A stretch of DNA of 64,000 bases from Pseudomonas campi (lineage in GTDB: Bacteria; Pseudomonadota; Gammaproteobacteria; Pseudomonadales; Pseudomonadaceae). This document shows, piece by piece, positions 36,514 through 45,574 of the stretch (position 1 is the first letter of the stretch; the number at the start of each line of letters is the position of its first letter). The translations under genes were made by a program, and so were the position numbers. Where the stretch lies: contig NZ_CP053697.2 of assembly GCF_013200955.2 (NCBI RefSeq), positions 372,001 to 436,000 of the forward strand, given 5' to 3'. The notes beneath the pieces were generated by a model, which saw nothing but the letters and a program-made list of their open reading frames with translations, was not told where the DNA came from and did not search any database.

Positions 36514-36826
36514 ATTGTTGCTGCTGAACCTGTTGCTGGCGGGTGGCCTGGCTCATGCCGCACCCGCCATCGATCCGACCCAGCCGCCGGCCAACCTGCT
36601 GCCGGTCGTGAACGCCGGCGAGGTGCAGGCACCGCTGGTGCTGCAAGCGATCCTGCGGGGCGCCCAGGGCAGCCGTGCGGTGATCGGCGGTAGCACCCTG
36701 CGGGTCGGCGAAGAGCATGCTGGAGCCCGCGTGCTGGCCATCCACGCACACAGCGTATTGATTGAACGTCAGGGCCAGCAACAATTGCTGCGCCTGGCCG
36801 AACCCGTATTGAAACCGAGCCGATGA
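36506..36826 (+). CDS. mshK: MSHA biogenesis protein MshK (PilP-like), GTG start
   Basis: 106 residues beginning with GTG at 36506, inside the end of mshJ. A signal peptide (cleavage after about Ala18, LAHA) is followed by the motif DPTQPP and a small beta domain (LQAILRGAQGSRAVIGGSTLRVGE), as in PilP/MshK proteins that dock to the secretin. The last bases overlap the mshL ATG (ATGA). Confidence 0.85.
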   Translation: MSRLLLLNLLLAGGLAHAAPAIDPTQPPANLLPVVNAGEVQAPLVLQAILRGAQGSRAVIGGSTLRVGEEHAGARVLAIHAHSVLIERQGQQQLLRLAEPVLKPSR

Positions 36827-38427
36827 AGCCTATGAACACATTCCTGCCGCGTCTCGGCCTGCTGAGCCTGGCCTGTCTGCTGAGCGCCTGCCAGACCTTC
36901 ATTGATGGCGATACGCAACTTTATGAACAGAGCGGCAAGCTGCTCGACGAAAGCCTGCAACAGGCCCAGGGGCAGAACAAGGTCATGCCGCCGCCAGCGG
37001 TGCAGGCCTCGCTGATTCCGCCGTTGAGCAGTTCGCTGAGTATCGGTAGCGGCCCGCGCTTCGATGTGTCGGCCAAGGACATGCCGGCCCGCGAGTTTTT
37101 CCTCAGCCTGATGGAAGGCGCCGGGCAGAACCTGGTGGTGCATCCGGAGGTGACCGGCAACATCACCTTCAGCCTGCGCCGGGTCACCCTGGAAGAAGTG
37201 CTGGCGGCGGTACGCGATAGCTATGGCTATGACTTCCGCCGCAGCAGCTATGGCTACCAGATCCTGCCGAACCGGGCGATCACCCGCAGCTACAACCTCA
37301 ATTATCTCAACCTGCAGCGTGTGGGCGTGTCCGACACCCGCGTCAGCTCCGGCCAGGTGGTCAGTGACGAGAGCGAAAGCAGTAACAGCGATACCGGCAG
37401 CAGCTCCAGCGACAGCTCGGTGACCACGCTCAATGCCAGCCAGGTGACCACCAGCAGCGATGTCGACTTCTGGCGTGAAGTGCGCGAAGTGGTGGCGATG
37501 ATCGTCGGTGGTGAGGAAGGCAACAGCGTGGTGGTTAACCCGCAGGCCAGCCTGCTGGTGGTGCGCGCCAACAGTGCCGATCAGGAGAACGTCGCGCGTT
37601 TCCTCGAACAGGCGCAACGCAACCTGCAGCGTCAGGTGGTGCTGGAAACCAAGATTCTCGAAGTGCAGCTCAATGACGGCTTCCAGGCCGGCATCAGCTG
37701 GGAACAACTGGGCAGCGATGTCAGTGCCGGTATTTCCGGTGAAACCCTTACTGGGCCGACCGGTATCGGCGGCGTGTTCAGCAGCGTGCTGAACCTGGGC
37801 GACTTCACCGGACTGATCCAGTTGCTGCAGACTCAGGGCGAGGTGCGGGTGCTGTCCAGCCCGCGCATCTCCACGCTGAATAATCAAAAGGCGGTGATCA
37901 AGGTCGGCACCGACGAGTTCTTCGTCACCGAAGTGTCGTCGAGCAGCACCACGACCACGGCTGCCGGGGTCACCGAGCCGACCCAGGACATCACCCTGAC
38001 GCCGTTCTTCTCCGGCATCTCGCTGGATGTCACCCCGCAGATTGACCAGAACGATGTCGTCACCCTGCACGTGCGGCCGACGGTGAGCCGCGTCGAGGAC
38101 CAGAACAAGACCATCGTGCTGGGCGAGGACAACGTCTTCAACCTGCCACTGGCCCTGTCCACCTCGCGCCAGTCCGACTCCATCGTGCGGGCGCGCAGTG
38201 GCCAGGTGGTGGTAATTGGCGGCCTGCTGCAGAGCACCAACGAGAACGAGGATGCCGAAGTACCGTGGGCCAGCACCCTGCCTTTCGTTGGCCCGCTGTT
38301 CAAACAGCAGCGCAAGGCCCTGCAGAAGAGCGAGCTGGTGATCCTCATGCGCCCGCAGGTGGTCAGCGACGAAGTGTGGCTGGATGAGCTGCGCAAGAGC
38401 GCGGAAGCCTTCAAGGAACTGAGATAA
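36823..38427 (+). CDS. mshL: MSHA secretin MshL (lipoprotein)
   Basis: 534 residues. A lipobox LLSA-C23 marks it as an outer-membrane lipoprotein. An STN-like domain (FDVSAKDMPAREFF, about residues 77-90) and a Ser/Thr-rich linker (about 180-215) come before the secretin core, with VLETKILEVQLND, VRVLSSPRISTLNNQKA and the C-terminal VVVIGGLLQ. It forms the ring through which the pilus exits. I use ATG 36823, which overlaps mshK; ATG 36832 is an alternative. Confidence 0.94.
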   Translation: MKPMNTFLPRLGLLSLACLLSACQTFIDGDTQLYEQSGKLLDESLQQAQGQNKVMPPPAVQASLIPPLSSSLSIGSGPRFDVSAKDMPAREFFLSLMEGAGQNLVVHPEVTGNITFSLRRVTLEEVLAAVRDSYGYDFRRSSYGYQILPNRAITRSYNLNYLNLQRVGVSDTRVSSGQVVSDESESSNSDTGSSSSDSSVTTLNASQVTTSSDVDFWREVREVVAMIVGGEEGNSVVVNPQASLLVVRANSADQENVARFLEQAQRNLQRQVVLETKILEVQLNDGFQAGISWEQLGSDVSAGISGETLTGPTGIGGVFSSVLNLGDFTGLIQLLQTQGEVRVLSSPRISTLNNQKAVIKVGTDEFFVTEVSSSSTTTTAAGVTEPTQDITLTPFFSGISLDVTPQIDQNDVVTLHVRPTVSRVEDQNKTIVLGEDNVFNLPLALSTSRQSDSIVRARSGQVVVIGGLLQSTNENEDAEVPWASTLPFVGPLFKQQRKALQKSELVILMRPQVVSDEVWLDELRKSAEAFKELR

Positions 38428-38431
38428 GGCG

Positions 38432-39364
38432 ATGTACGAAGCCTTCTTCGGCCTGCGCGAGAAGCCGTTCGCGCTGACCCCCAACACCGGGTTCCTGGTG
38501 CAGCTGGCGCCTTACCAGGCCTGCCTCAATCTGCTGCGCGTGGCACTCGGTGAAGGTGAAGGCTTTATCAAAGTCACCGGCGAGGTCGGCACCGGCAAGA
38601 CCCTGCTCTGCCGTGCACTGCTCAACCTGCTGGAGGGCGAACGCTACCAGCTGGCTTACCTGCCCAACCCCGGCATGAGCCCGGTTGGCCTGCGCCAGGC
38701 GCTGGCCCGTGAGCTGGGGGTCGAGGGCATCGAGGATCTGGATGCCCAGGGCATTCTCGATGCGCTGCATCGGCGCCTGATCGAGCTGGCTGCCGCCGGC
38801 AAGAGCACCGTGGTGCTGCTCGACGAGGCCCAGGCCCTGCCGACCGCGACCCTGGAAGCCCTGCGTCTGCTGACCAATCTGGAAACCGAACAGGCCAAGC
38901 TGCTGCAGGTGGTGCTGTTCGGCCAGCCGGAGCTGGACGCCACCCTGGAGCGCAACGAGTTCCGCCAGCTGCGCCAGCGCATCACCTTTTCCTACCGCCT
39001 GCGCCCGCTGGATGTGAAGGACACCGCCCGCTACCTCAACGAGCGCCTGGCCGTGGCCGGTTATCGCGGCGAACCCTTGTTCTCCGCTGCCGCGATTCGC
39101 CGCCTGGTGCGTGGCAGCGGCGGCATTCCGCGCCTGCTCAACATTCTCGCGCACAAGGCGCTGATGGTGGCCTATGGCGAAGGCCGGCGGCAGATCAGCG
39201 TTAGCCATGTGCGCCGCGCCCAGCTGGATACCGAAGGGGCTCAGCCATTTCTGCGCAGCACCACGCCCTGGCTGGGCTGGGGCCTGGCGGCGGCCAGTCT
39301 GTCGTTGCTGCTGGTGATCGGTGCCTGGCCCTGGCTGGCGCAGTGGCGGGAGTGGTTGCCATGA
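38432..39364 (+). CDS. mshM: AAA ATPase MshM (ExeA-like)
   Basis: 310 residues. Walker A GEVGTGKT at about residues 50-57 and Walker B VVLLDEAQ at about 127-134. A C-terminal membrane segment lies at about 281-305. The family (ExeA/MshM) is thought to help secretin assembly or placement. The N-terminus MYEAFFGLREKPFALTPNT is typical. The gene starts five bases after mshL and overlaps mshN by four. Confidence 0.92.
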   Translation: MYEAFFGLREKPFALTPNTGFLVQLAPYQACLNLLRVALGEGEGFIKVTGEVGTGKTLLCRALLNLLEGERYQLAYLPNPGMSPVGLRQALARELGVEGIEDLDAQGILDALHRRLIELAAAGKSTVVLLDEAQALPTATLEALRLLTNLETEQAKLLQVVLFGQPELDATLERNEFRQLRQRITFSYRLRPLDVKDTARYLNERLAVAGYRGEPLFSAAAIRRLVRGSGGIPRLLNILAHKALMVAYGEGRRQISVSHVRRAQLDTEGAQPFLRSTTPWLGWGLAAASLSLLLVIGAWPWLAQWREWLP

Positions 39365-40719
39365 GCCTGGTCAACGACATGCTGCGCGACCTCGAAGAGC
39401 GTCGCGCAGCGCCTGCCGAGCGCCTGCAACTGGATGGCCTGCACGCCGTGGATGAAGCGGCGGCTTCCCGTCGTGAGCGCGCCGAGCGCATGCGCCGGGG
39501 TTCGATCTGGATGGCGGCGGTGATTCTGCTCGGCCTGCTGGTTGGCCTGATGATCGGTCGGGTGGTCAACGGTCAGATCCCCTGGGGCGGGGTGCTGCCC
39601 AAGCACGAAGCGGTGTCGTTGGCGCCGGTCGTGGCCGCGCCGCGCCTGCTCGACGTACTGCCACAACACGATAGTCGCGGTCTGGTGCTGCAGCTGCTGC
39701 TGGATCGCTCGGTGCCCTATCAGCGCACCGAGGAGAGCGGGGCGGTGAGCCTGCGCCTGCCGGGTGTGACGCTGACGGGCGAAGCCCAGCGCGGCCGCGT
39801 GCAGCGGGATGGGAGCAGCCTGTCCTGGCGCGTCGAGGCGCAGGGTGCGGATGTGCAGGTACTGCTGGTCGGGCTGGGCGAGAGCCTGGAGGTGCGTGAC
39901 CGCCTGGAACCGGCCGGCGATCGCTGGGTGCTGTGGCTGGAAGTGCCGCTGACGGCGGCGCCAGTAGAGCCCGAGCCGGTCGTGGAACTGGATCAGCTGC
40001 CCGCTGCCGAACCCGCTACCGTGCAGGCCGAACCGGCCTTGCCGGCCTGGGCCACTGCCCCGCTACCCAGCGATGCGCCTGCGCCGCCAGTGGCCGCCGA
40101 GCCGGCCGCTGTTGCGCCCCCCAGCGATCCGCCGCAGGTCAGCGTCACGCCCTATCGCCCGGATGGCCTGGTCCAGGCCCGTCAGGCCCTGCAGGACGGT
40201 GACTACCCGCGCGCCATCCGCGAGCTGGAAGCCCTGCAGAAAAGCCGCGGCCGTGACCCGGAAGTGCTGCGCTGGCTGGCCCGCGCCTATCTGGCTGGTG
40301 GCGAGCAGCAGCGCCTGCTCAGCTGGTTGCCCGCTCAACTGGCGCAAATGCCCCATGACAGCGAGTTGCGCCTGTTGTTGGCGCGCAGCCAACTGCAAGC
40401 CGGCGATACCCAGGGCGCGGTGGCGACCCTGGAACAGAACGCCCCGGCGCTGGAGCAGGAACCGACCTATTTCGCCCTGCTGGCCGCCAGTTACCAGCAG
40501 ACCAGCCAATGGCAGGAAAGCGCCGCGCTGTACCGGCGCATGACCGCCCTGCGTCCGAGCCAGTCCACCTGGCAGCTGGGCCTGGCGATCGCCCTGGAAC
40601 AGCTCGATCAATCGGCCGAGGCCGCCCGCCATTACCGCCTGGCCCTGCAGGGGCTGGGCCTGGACGATAGCGCCCGACGCTTCGCCAGTGAACGCGCCAC
40701 GGCGCTGGGAGGTCGTTGA
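39361..40719 (+). CDS. mshN: MSHA biogenesis protein MshN (TPR)
   Basis: 452 residues from ATG 39361 (MSLVNDMLRDLEERRA). One membrane segment lies at about residues 47-66. A Pro/Ala/Glu-rich linker spans about 200-255, and TPR units fill the rest (LVQARQALQDGDYPRAI, ALYRRMTALRPSQSTWQLGLAIALEQL). The four-base overlap with mshM and one-base overlap with mshE suggest coupled translation. It probably scaffolds the pilus machine in the periplasm. Confidence 0.88.
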   Translation: MSLVNDMLRDLEERRAAPAERLQLDGLHAVDEAAASRRERAERMRRGSIWMAAVILLGLLVGLMIGRVVNGQIPWGGVLPKHEAVSLAPVVAAPRLLDVLPQHDSRGLVLQLLLDRSVPYQRTEESGAVSLRLPGVTLTGEAQRGRVQRDGSSLSWRVEAQGADVQVLLVGLGESLEVRDRLEPAGDRWVLWLEVPLTAAPVEPEPVVELDQLPAAEPATVQAEPALPAWATAPLPSDAPAPPVAAEPAAVAPPSDPPQVSVTPYRPDGLVQARQALQDGDYPRAIRELEALQKSRGRDPEVLRWLARAYLAGGEQQRLLSWLPAQLAQMPHDSELRLLLARSQLQAGDTQGAVATLEQNAPALEQEPTYFALLAASYQQTSQWQESAALYRRMTALRPSQSTWQLGLAIALEQLDQSAEAARHYRLALQGLGLDDSARRFASERATALGGR

Positions 40720-42443
40720 TGACCCAGGATGATCTACGCCAGCGCAAGCTGCGGCTCGGCGACCTGCTGATCCAGGCCGGACTGATCAGCGATGCGCAAT
40801 TGCAGCTGGCCCTGCAGGAACAGAAACGCACCGGCTCCAAGCTCGGCCGCACGGTGGTCGACATGGGCTTCGTCGCCGAGGTCAAGCTGCTCACCGCGCT
40901 GTCCGAGCAGCTGAAGATCCCGTTCATCGAGCTCAAGCACTTCAAGTTCGACCAGCAACTGGTGCAGACCCTGCCGGAAGCCATGGCGCGGCGCTTCCGC
41001 GCCATGGTCCTGTCGCGCGAAAGCGGCGGCTTTCTGGTCGGCATGTCCGACCCGCTCGACCTGTTCGCTCTCGACGAGATGGAGCGCATCCTCAAGACCC
41101 GCGTCAACCCGGCCGTGGTGCGCGAGGCCGAGCTGCTGGCCACCCTCGACACCGTGTACCGGCGCACCAGCGAGATCGCCTCGATCGCCGGCGAGCTGGA
41201 AGGCGAGCTGAAGGACAGCGACTTCGACCTGTCCAAACTGGGCGCCGACAACAACACCGAAGCGCCGGTGGTGCGCCTGCTGCAAACGCTGTTCGAGGAC
41301 GCGGTGCAGATGAAGGCCTCGGACATCCACATCGAGCCGGACGAAGGCCTGGTGCGTATCCGCCAGCGCATCGACGGCGTGCTCAACGAGCAGGTGATGA
41401 AGGAGGCGCGGGTTGCCTCGGCGCTGGTCATGCGCCTGAAGATCATGTCCGGCCTGGATATCTCGGAAAAGCGCCTGCCCCAGGACGGGCGCTTCAATAT
41501 CCGGGTCAAGGGTCGCGCTATCGACGTGCGGGTGTCGACCATGCCGGTGCAGTTCGGCGAGTCGGTGGTGATGCGTCTGCTCGACCAGAGCGGCGGCGTC
41601 TCCAACCTGGACACCAGCGGCATGCCGGCCGACATGCTGGTGCGCTTCCGTCGCCTGCTGCAGCGCCCGTTCGGCCTGGTGCTGGTCACCGGCCCCACCG
41701 GTTCCGGCAAAACCACCACTCTGTATGCGGGCCTGTCCGAACTGAACAGCCCGGAGAAGAAGATCATCACCGTGGAAGACCCGGTGGAATACCGCTTGCC
41801 GCGGGTCAACCAGGTACAGGTCAACGCCAAGATCGACCTCAGCTTCGCCCGCGTGCTGCGCGCCGCCCTGCGCCAGGACCCGGACATCGTGCTGATCGGC
41901 GAGATGCGTGACCAGGAAACCGCCGAGATCGGCCTGCGCGCGGCGCTCACCGGTCACTTGGTATTGTCCACCCTGCACACCAACGACGCCCTGACCTCGG
42001 CCATGCGCCTGATCGACATGGGCGCTGAGCCGTTCCTTGTCGCCACTTCGCTAAATGCGGTGCTGGCCCAGCGCCTGATCCGTCGCGTGTGCGAGAACTG
42101 CATGGAGGCGGATACGCCCGAGCCGCGCCAACTGCTGTGGCTGGAAAACCTGCACCGCGCGCCGCTGACCGGACGCACTTTCAAGCGTGGCGCCGGTTGC
42201 CACCAGTGCCACAACACCGGCTATGCCGGGCGTATTGGTGTTTACGAACTGCTGGAAATGGACGACGGCATGATTGCCGCCTTGCGCCGCAACGACCCAC
42301 AAGGCTTCGCCGAAGCGGCCCAGGCCAGCGCCCACTACCGCCCGCTGGCGTCCTGCGCGCTGGACTACGCCCTGGCCGGGGTGACCAGCGTCGAGGAAGT
42401 GCTCAAGGTCTGCGCCACCCTCACCGACGAGGTGCTGGTGTGA
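40719..42443 (+). CDS. mshE: MSHA extension ATPase MshE with c-di-GMP-binding MshEN domain
   Basis: 574 residues from ATG 40719; the TTG one codon upstream is unlikely. The N-terminus has two MshEN-type motifs (KLRLGDLLIQAGLISDAQL and KLGRTVVDMGFVAEVKL, about residues 9-70). In V. cholerae MshE these bind c-di-GMP and switch pilus extension on. The GspE core has Walker A GPTGSGKTTT (about 325-334), the Asp box HTNDALTS and a four-Cys zinc site (CENC, CHQC). It powers pilus polymerisation. A 337-base repeat-filled gap separates it from mshG. Confidence 0.94.
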   Translation: MTQDDLRQRKLRLGDLLIQAGLISDAQLQLALQEQKRTGSKLGRTVVDMGFVAEVKLLTALSEQLKIPFIELKHFKFDQQLVQTLPEAMARRFRAMVLSRESGGFLVGMSDPLDLFALDEMERILKTRVNPAVVREAELLATLDTVYRRTSEIASIAGELEGELKDSDFDLSKLGADNNTEAPVVRLLQTLFEDAVQMKASDIHIEPDEGLVRIRQRIDGVLNEQVMKEARVASALVMRLKIMSGLDISEKRLPQDGRFNIRVKGRAIDVRVSTMPVQFGESVVMRLLDQSGGVSNLDTSGMPADMLVRFRRLLQRPFGLVLVTGPTGSGKTTTLYAGLSELNSPEKKIITVEDPVEYRLPRVNQVQVNAKIDLSFARVLRAALRQDPDIVLIGEMRDQETAEIGLRAALTGHLVLSTLHTNDALTSAMRLIDMGAEPFLVATSLNAVLAQRLIRRVCENCMEADTPEPRQLLWLENLHRAPLTGRTFKRGAGCHQCHNTGYAGRIGVYELLEMDDGMIAALRRNDPQGFAEAAQASAHYRPLASCALDYALAGVTSVEEVLKVCATLTDEVLV

Positions 42444-42547
42444 TGCGCGGGTGGCGTGTATGCAGTCTCCCCTTCGCTATGCGAGAAGGGGTATGGATGC
42501 AGGTGCCCGGTAGCTTGGCTGTCATTCGAAAGCTTCCAGTCAAAGCC

Positions 42548-42571
42548 CCCTCTCCCGTTTACGGGAGAGGG
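42548..42571. repeat. CCCTCTCCC palindrome
   Basis: CCCTCTCCCGT and ACGGGAGAGGG form a perfect hairpin with a tiny loop. It is followed by GCCGGGGAGAGGG, a pattern widespread as an intergenic repeat in gammaproteobacteria. Confidence 0.7.
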
Positions 42572-42590
42572 CCGGGGAGAGGGCGCTTTG

Positions 42591-42649
42591 GTAGCCCGGA
42601 TGCAATCCGGGAACGGAGTTGCCTGCTTCCCGGATTGCATCCGGGCTAC
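42591..42649. repeat. REP type A palindromic element, copy 2
   Basis: Same element as 27471-27529, with both arms (GTAGCCCGGATGCAATCCGG and its inverse) intact and a slightly different centre. Confidence 0.9.
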
Positions 42650-42780
42650 GTGCCTGCCGCGGGCCTTTCCAACTCCCCCAACCCCTCGGCTTTGGCGTCC
42701 TGCGTCGCCCTACCTTCTGCATCCATGCAGTCGTCTCCCACCAGTGGGAGAGGGGAGCTGTGCGCGGGCGGGCGTTACCC

Positions 42781-44016
42781 ATGAGCCAGTTCCGCTACAC
42801 CGGCCGTGACGCCCAGGGCAGCAAGGTCAGCGGCAGTCGCGAAAGCGGCTCGGCCGACAACCTGGCCAGTGAGCTGCTGGCCGAGCGCATCACCCCGCTG
42901 AGCATCGAAGAGCAGGCCGCCCAGGGTAACGATGATGTGCTGGCCAGCATCAAGGAACTGTTGCGCAGCAAGCGCGTGGACCTGGAAGAACTGATCATCT
43001 TCTGCCGGCAGATGTACAGCCTGAGCAAGGCGGGCGTGCCGATCATCCGCGCCATCGGCGGCCTGGGTGAGTCCCATCGCAACGAATATTTTCGTGAAGT
43101 GCTGCAGGCCGTGCGCAGCGACCTCGAAGGCGGCGTGAGCATGGCCGTGGCCCTGCATGCCCATCCCAAGGTGTTCAACACCCTGTTCATCAGCATGATC
43201 AGCGTCGGTGAGAACACCGGCCAGCTCGACCAGGCCTTCAAGCAGCTGTCCGGCTACCTGGAGATGGAGCGCGAGACGCGCAAGCGCATCAAGCAGGCCA
43301 CCCGCTACCCGCTTTTCGTGCTGTCGGCCATGGGCGTGGCGCTGGTGGTGATCAACATGTTCGTGATCCCGGCATTCGCCAAGGTGTTCGAGCAGTTCAA
43401 GGCCGAGCTGCCCTGGCCGACTCGGCTGCTGATCGGCACCTCCGAGTTCTTCCAGGATTACTGGTGGCTGCTGCTGTTGCTGTTTGCTGGCGCCATCTAC
43501 GGCTTCATCCGCTGGACCGCGACTGACGCCGGCGCGCTCAAGTGGGATCAGATCAAGCTGCGCTTGCCCATCGTCGGCGGTGTGTTCGAGCGTATCGCCC
43601 TGGCCCGCTTTACCCGCACCTTCGCCATGATGTACCGCGCCGGCGTGCCGCTGCTGCAAACCCTGTCGATCAACAGCGCCAGCGTCGGCAACCTGTTTAT
43701 TGGCCAGGCCATTATCGGCATGCGCGAGGGCGTTGAGCGCGGCGAGGCGCTGACCAGCACGGCTTCCACCAGTGGTCTGTTTACCCCGTTGGTGTTGCAG
43801 ATGATGGCGGTCGGTGAAGAAACCGGCGCGCTGGATGACCTGTTCGTCGAAGTCGCCGATTTCTATGAACAGGAAGTGGATTACGACCTCAAGCAGCTGG
43901 CCGATGCCATCGAGCCGATCCTCATCGTCGCCATGGGCATCATGGTGCTGGTGCTGGCGCTAGGGGTGTTTCTGCCGATGTGGGACCTGGCCTCGGTGGC
44001 CAAGGGCGGCGGATGA
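42781..44016 (+). CDS. mshG: MSHA inner-membrane platform protein MshG (GspF/PilC-like)
   Basis: 411 residues from ATG 42781 (MSQFRYTGRDAQGSKVSG), the family start. The same frame is open upstream through the repeats, but that part is not gene-like. Two T2SF domains (FCRQMYSLSKAGVPIIRAI at about 77-95 and FTRTFAMMYRAGVPLLQTL at about 279-297) and three membrane segments are visible. It is the rotor-like platform on which MshE acts. Its stop overlaps the mshF start. Confidence 0.93.
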   Translation: MSQFRYTGRDAQGSKVSGSRESGSADNLASELLAERITPLSIEEQAAQGNDDVLASIKELLRSKRVDLEELIIFCRQMYSLSKAGVPIIRAIGGLGESHRNEYFREVLQAVRSDLEGGVSMAVALHAHPKVFNTLFISMISVGENTGQLDQAFKQLSGYLEMERETRKRIKQATRYPLFVLSAMGVALVVINMFVIPAFAKVFEQFKAELPWPTRLLIGTSEFFQDYWWLLLLLFAGAIYGFIRWTATDAGALKWDQIKLRLPIVGGVFERIALARFTRTFAMMYRAGVPLLQTLSINSASVGNLFIGQAIIGMREGVERGEALTSTASTSGLFTPLVLQMMAVGEETGALDDLFVEVADFYEQEVDYDLKQLADAIEPILIVAMGIMVLVLALGVFLPMWDLASVAKGGG

Positions 44017-44531
44017 GGCCTGATTACGATGCCGATTACACCGTGCGCAACATGCGCCGGATCGGCTGGGGTGGGGCCTTGCTGATACTGCTGGGCATAG
44101 TGCTGGCGCTGGGTTGGAAGATCGCCCAGGTCAGTGAAAGGCGGGCGATGGAGGCTACCCGCGAGCACTTGGCTGCCAGCCTGAATAGCCTGACAGCTGA
44201 GCAAATGGGCAAGGATCAGGTGCTGGAGCCTGCCTGGCGCAAGAGGAATCCGTTTGTTCTGCTGCGTTGGCAGCAGGACAACTACTGCGGCGAACTGGCC
44301 GCCGGTGATGCACCGCAAAGCGGCTGCTGGTACTGGCTCCCAGGGAAGGTCTGGGTGATCTACCGGGCGCGCTTTGCCGACGGATGGACAAGAGGGCAGG
44401 GTGAAGTGCGTGCCTGGCGGTTGTTGGTGGTTCCCGATGGAATGCCAACTGCGTCACAATCGTCGGGTGCGGCTTTCGCCCTGGAGCTTGAAGCGGTACC
44501 CGCTGCGGAGTTGTCTGCGGCGGGGTATTGA
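44013..44531 (+). CDS. mshF: MSHA biogenesis protein MshF
   Basis: 172 residues from ATG 44013, overlapping the mshG stop by four bases. One N-terminal membrane segment (about residues 16-36) precedes a periplasmic part with three Cys (NYCGELAAGDAPQSGCWYW region). It fits MshF by position between mshG and the prepilins and by size; the family is poorly conserved, so the name rests largely on gene order. The function in MSHA assembly is not known. Confidence 0.75.
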   Translation: MRPDYDADYTVRNMRRIGWGGALLILLGIVLALGWKIAQVSERRAMEATREHLAASLNSLTAEQMGKDQVLEPAWRKRNPFVLLRWQQDNYCGELAAGDAPQSGCWYWLPGKVWVIYRARFADGWTRGQGEVRAWRLLVVPDGMPTASQSSGAAFALELEAVPAAELSAAGY

Positions 44532-44549
44532 AGTCACTGAGGGAAAGTA

Positions 44550-45089
44550 ATGAAAAACAGCAAAGGTTTTACCCTGATCGAATTGATCGTGGTCATCGTC
44601 ATCCTCGGCATTCTTGCTGCGGTCGCGTTGCCGCGCTTTATTAACTCGGCCAAGGATGCCCACGAAGCAGCAGTTAAGGGCATCTCTGGTGGTCTGGCTT
44701 CGGCGGTGTTGTTGGTACGCTCGCAGTACGAGTTGAACCGCAATGGCGGTGTAAACGGTAACGGCTGCGTTGCCAGCAATACCTGCCAAATCAACGTGGG
44801 TGGCTTCGGTGACGGCACCGTCGATGTGAATGCCAATGGCTGGCCGATTGGCACCGCCCGTGCGGGTGCCCCAGCAGCTACCGTGGCTATGACCCCGGCG
44901 ACCTGCAACCAGGTTTTCGACAGCATCCTGCAGGGTTCGGCCCCGACCAACGGCGTTGGCGCCGCAGCTGTCGACTATATCGCCACGGCTAACGGCACCG
45001 TTTGTACCTTCACCTACCAGCTGGATGGTGAGGACGACACGATCACCTATGACGCCAATACTGGCACTGTGACCTTCACCTTCATTTGA
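44550..45089 (+). CDS. mshB: Type IV pilin-like protein, mshB position
   Basis: 179 residues. Class-III-type leader MKNSKG cut before Phe7, with Glu at +5 and a typical hydrophobic helix (FTLIELIVVIVILGILAAVALPRF). The mature part carries Cys residues spaced as in pilins with disulfide loops. Ribosome-binding site GAGGGAAAG. In Vibrio the order is mshB-mshA-mshC-mshD, so I name it by position. Its DAHEAAVKGISGGLASAV stretch also resembles MshA, so it could instead be the major pilin. Confidence 0.75.
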   Translation: MKNSKGFTLIELIVVIVILGILAAVALPRFINSAKDAHEAAVKGISGGLASAVLLVRSQYELNRNGGVNGNGCVASNTCQINVGGFGDGTVDVNANGWPIGTARAGAPAATVAMTPATCNQVFDSILQGSAPTNGVGAAAVDYIATANGTVCTFTYQLDGEDDTITYDANTGTVTFTFI

Positions 45090-45108
45090 TGTAGTCAGGA
45101 GTAGAACG

Positions 45109-45567
45109 ATGAAAAAGCAACAGAGCGGTTTCACCCTGATCGAACTGATCATGGTTATTGTGATTCTCGGGATTCTGGCGGCGTTTGCGTTGCCCCGGTT
45201 TGCCAACCTTGGACAAGATGCCCGAATTGCGACTTTAAATGGCGCGTTGGGTTCGGTTCGGGCGGCTGCTGCGGTGGCTCATTCCGCCTCATTGGCTAAA
45301 AACCTTGCGGCTGCCGGCTCGGTCACGTTGGAAGGAACGACTATTACCATGGCCAACTTCTATCCGACAGCCGATGCTGCCGGTATTGTCGCAGCGGCCC
45401 AACTGAGCTCTGAATTCAGCACCTCTGGCGGTGGCACTGCCGCGTTGGTAATTCAAATAGCGGGTGCTCCGACGCCTGCGACCTGCTCCTTCACCTATGC
45501 CGCTGCGGCAGCTGGTGCTGCTCCAGTGATCACTGCGCCTACGGCTGCAACTACTGCTGGTTGTTAA
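45109..45567 (+). CDS. mshA: Type IV pilin, mshA position (candidate major MSHA pilin)
   Basis: 152 residues. Leader MKKQQSG cut before Phe8, Glu at +5, and the hydrophobic N-terminal helix. A C-terminal Cys pair (about residues 128 and 152) could close a D-region loop. A good AGGAG site lies upstream. It starts 19 bases after the preceding pilin. The body is rich in Ala, Ser and Thr. Assignment as the major pilin follows gene order and is not proven. Confidence 0.75.
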   Translation: MKKQQSGFTLIELIMVIVILGILAAFALPRFANLGQDARIATLNGALGSVRAAAAVAHSASLAKNLAAAGSVTLEGTTITMANFYPTADAAGIVAAAQLSSEFSTSGGGTAALVIQIAGAPTPATCSFTYAAAAAGAAPVITAPTAATTAGC

Positions 45568-45574
45568 GCCCGGG

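Larger units (their letters stand above)
42444..42780. other. Repeat-filled gap between mshE and mshG
   Basis: 337 bases without a gene. It holds an imperfect hairpin (42469-42492), a CCCTCTCCC/GGGAGAGGG palindrome (42548-42571), a REP type A (42591-42649) and a TCTCCCA/TGGGAGA palindrome (42734-42751). No T-run follows these stems, so transcription may pass through. No promoter could be assigned. Confidence 0.75.
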
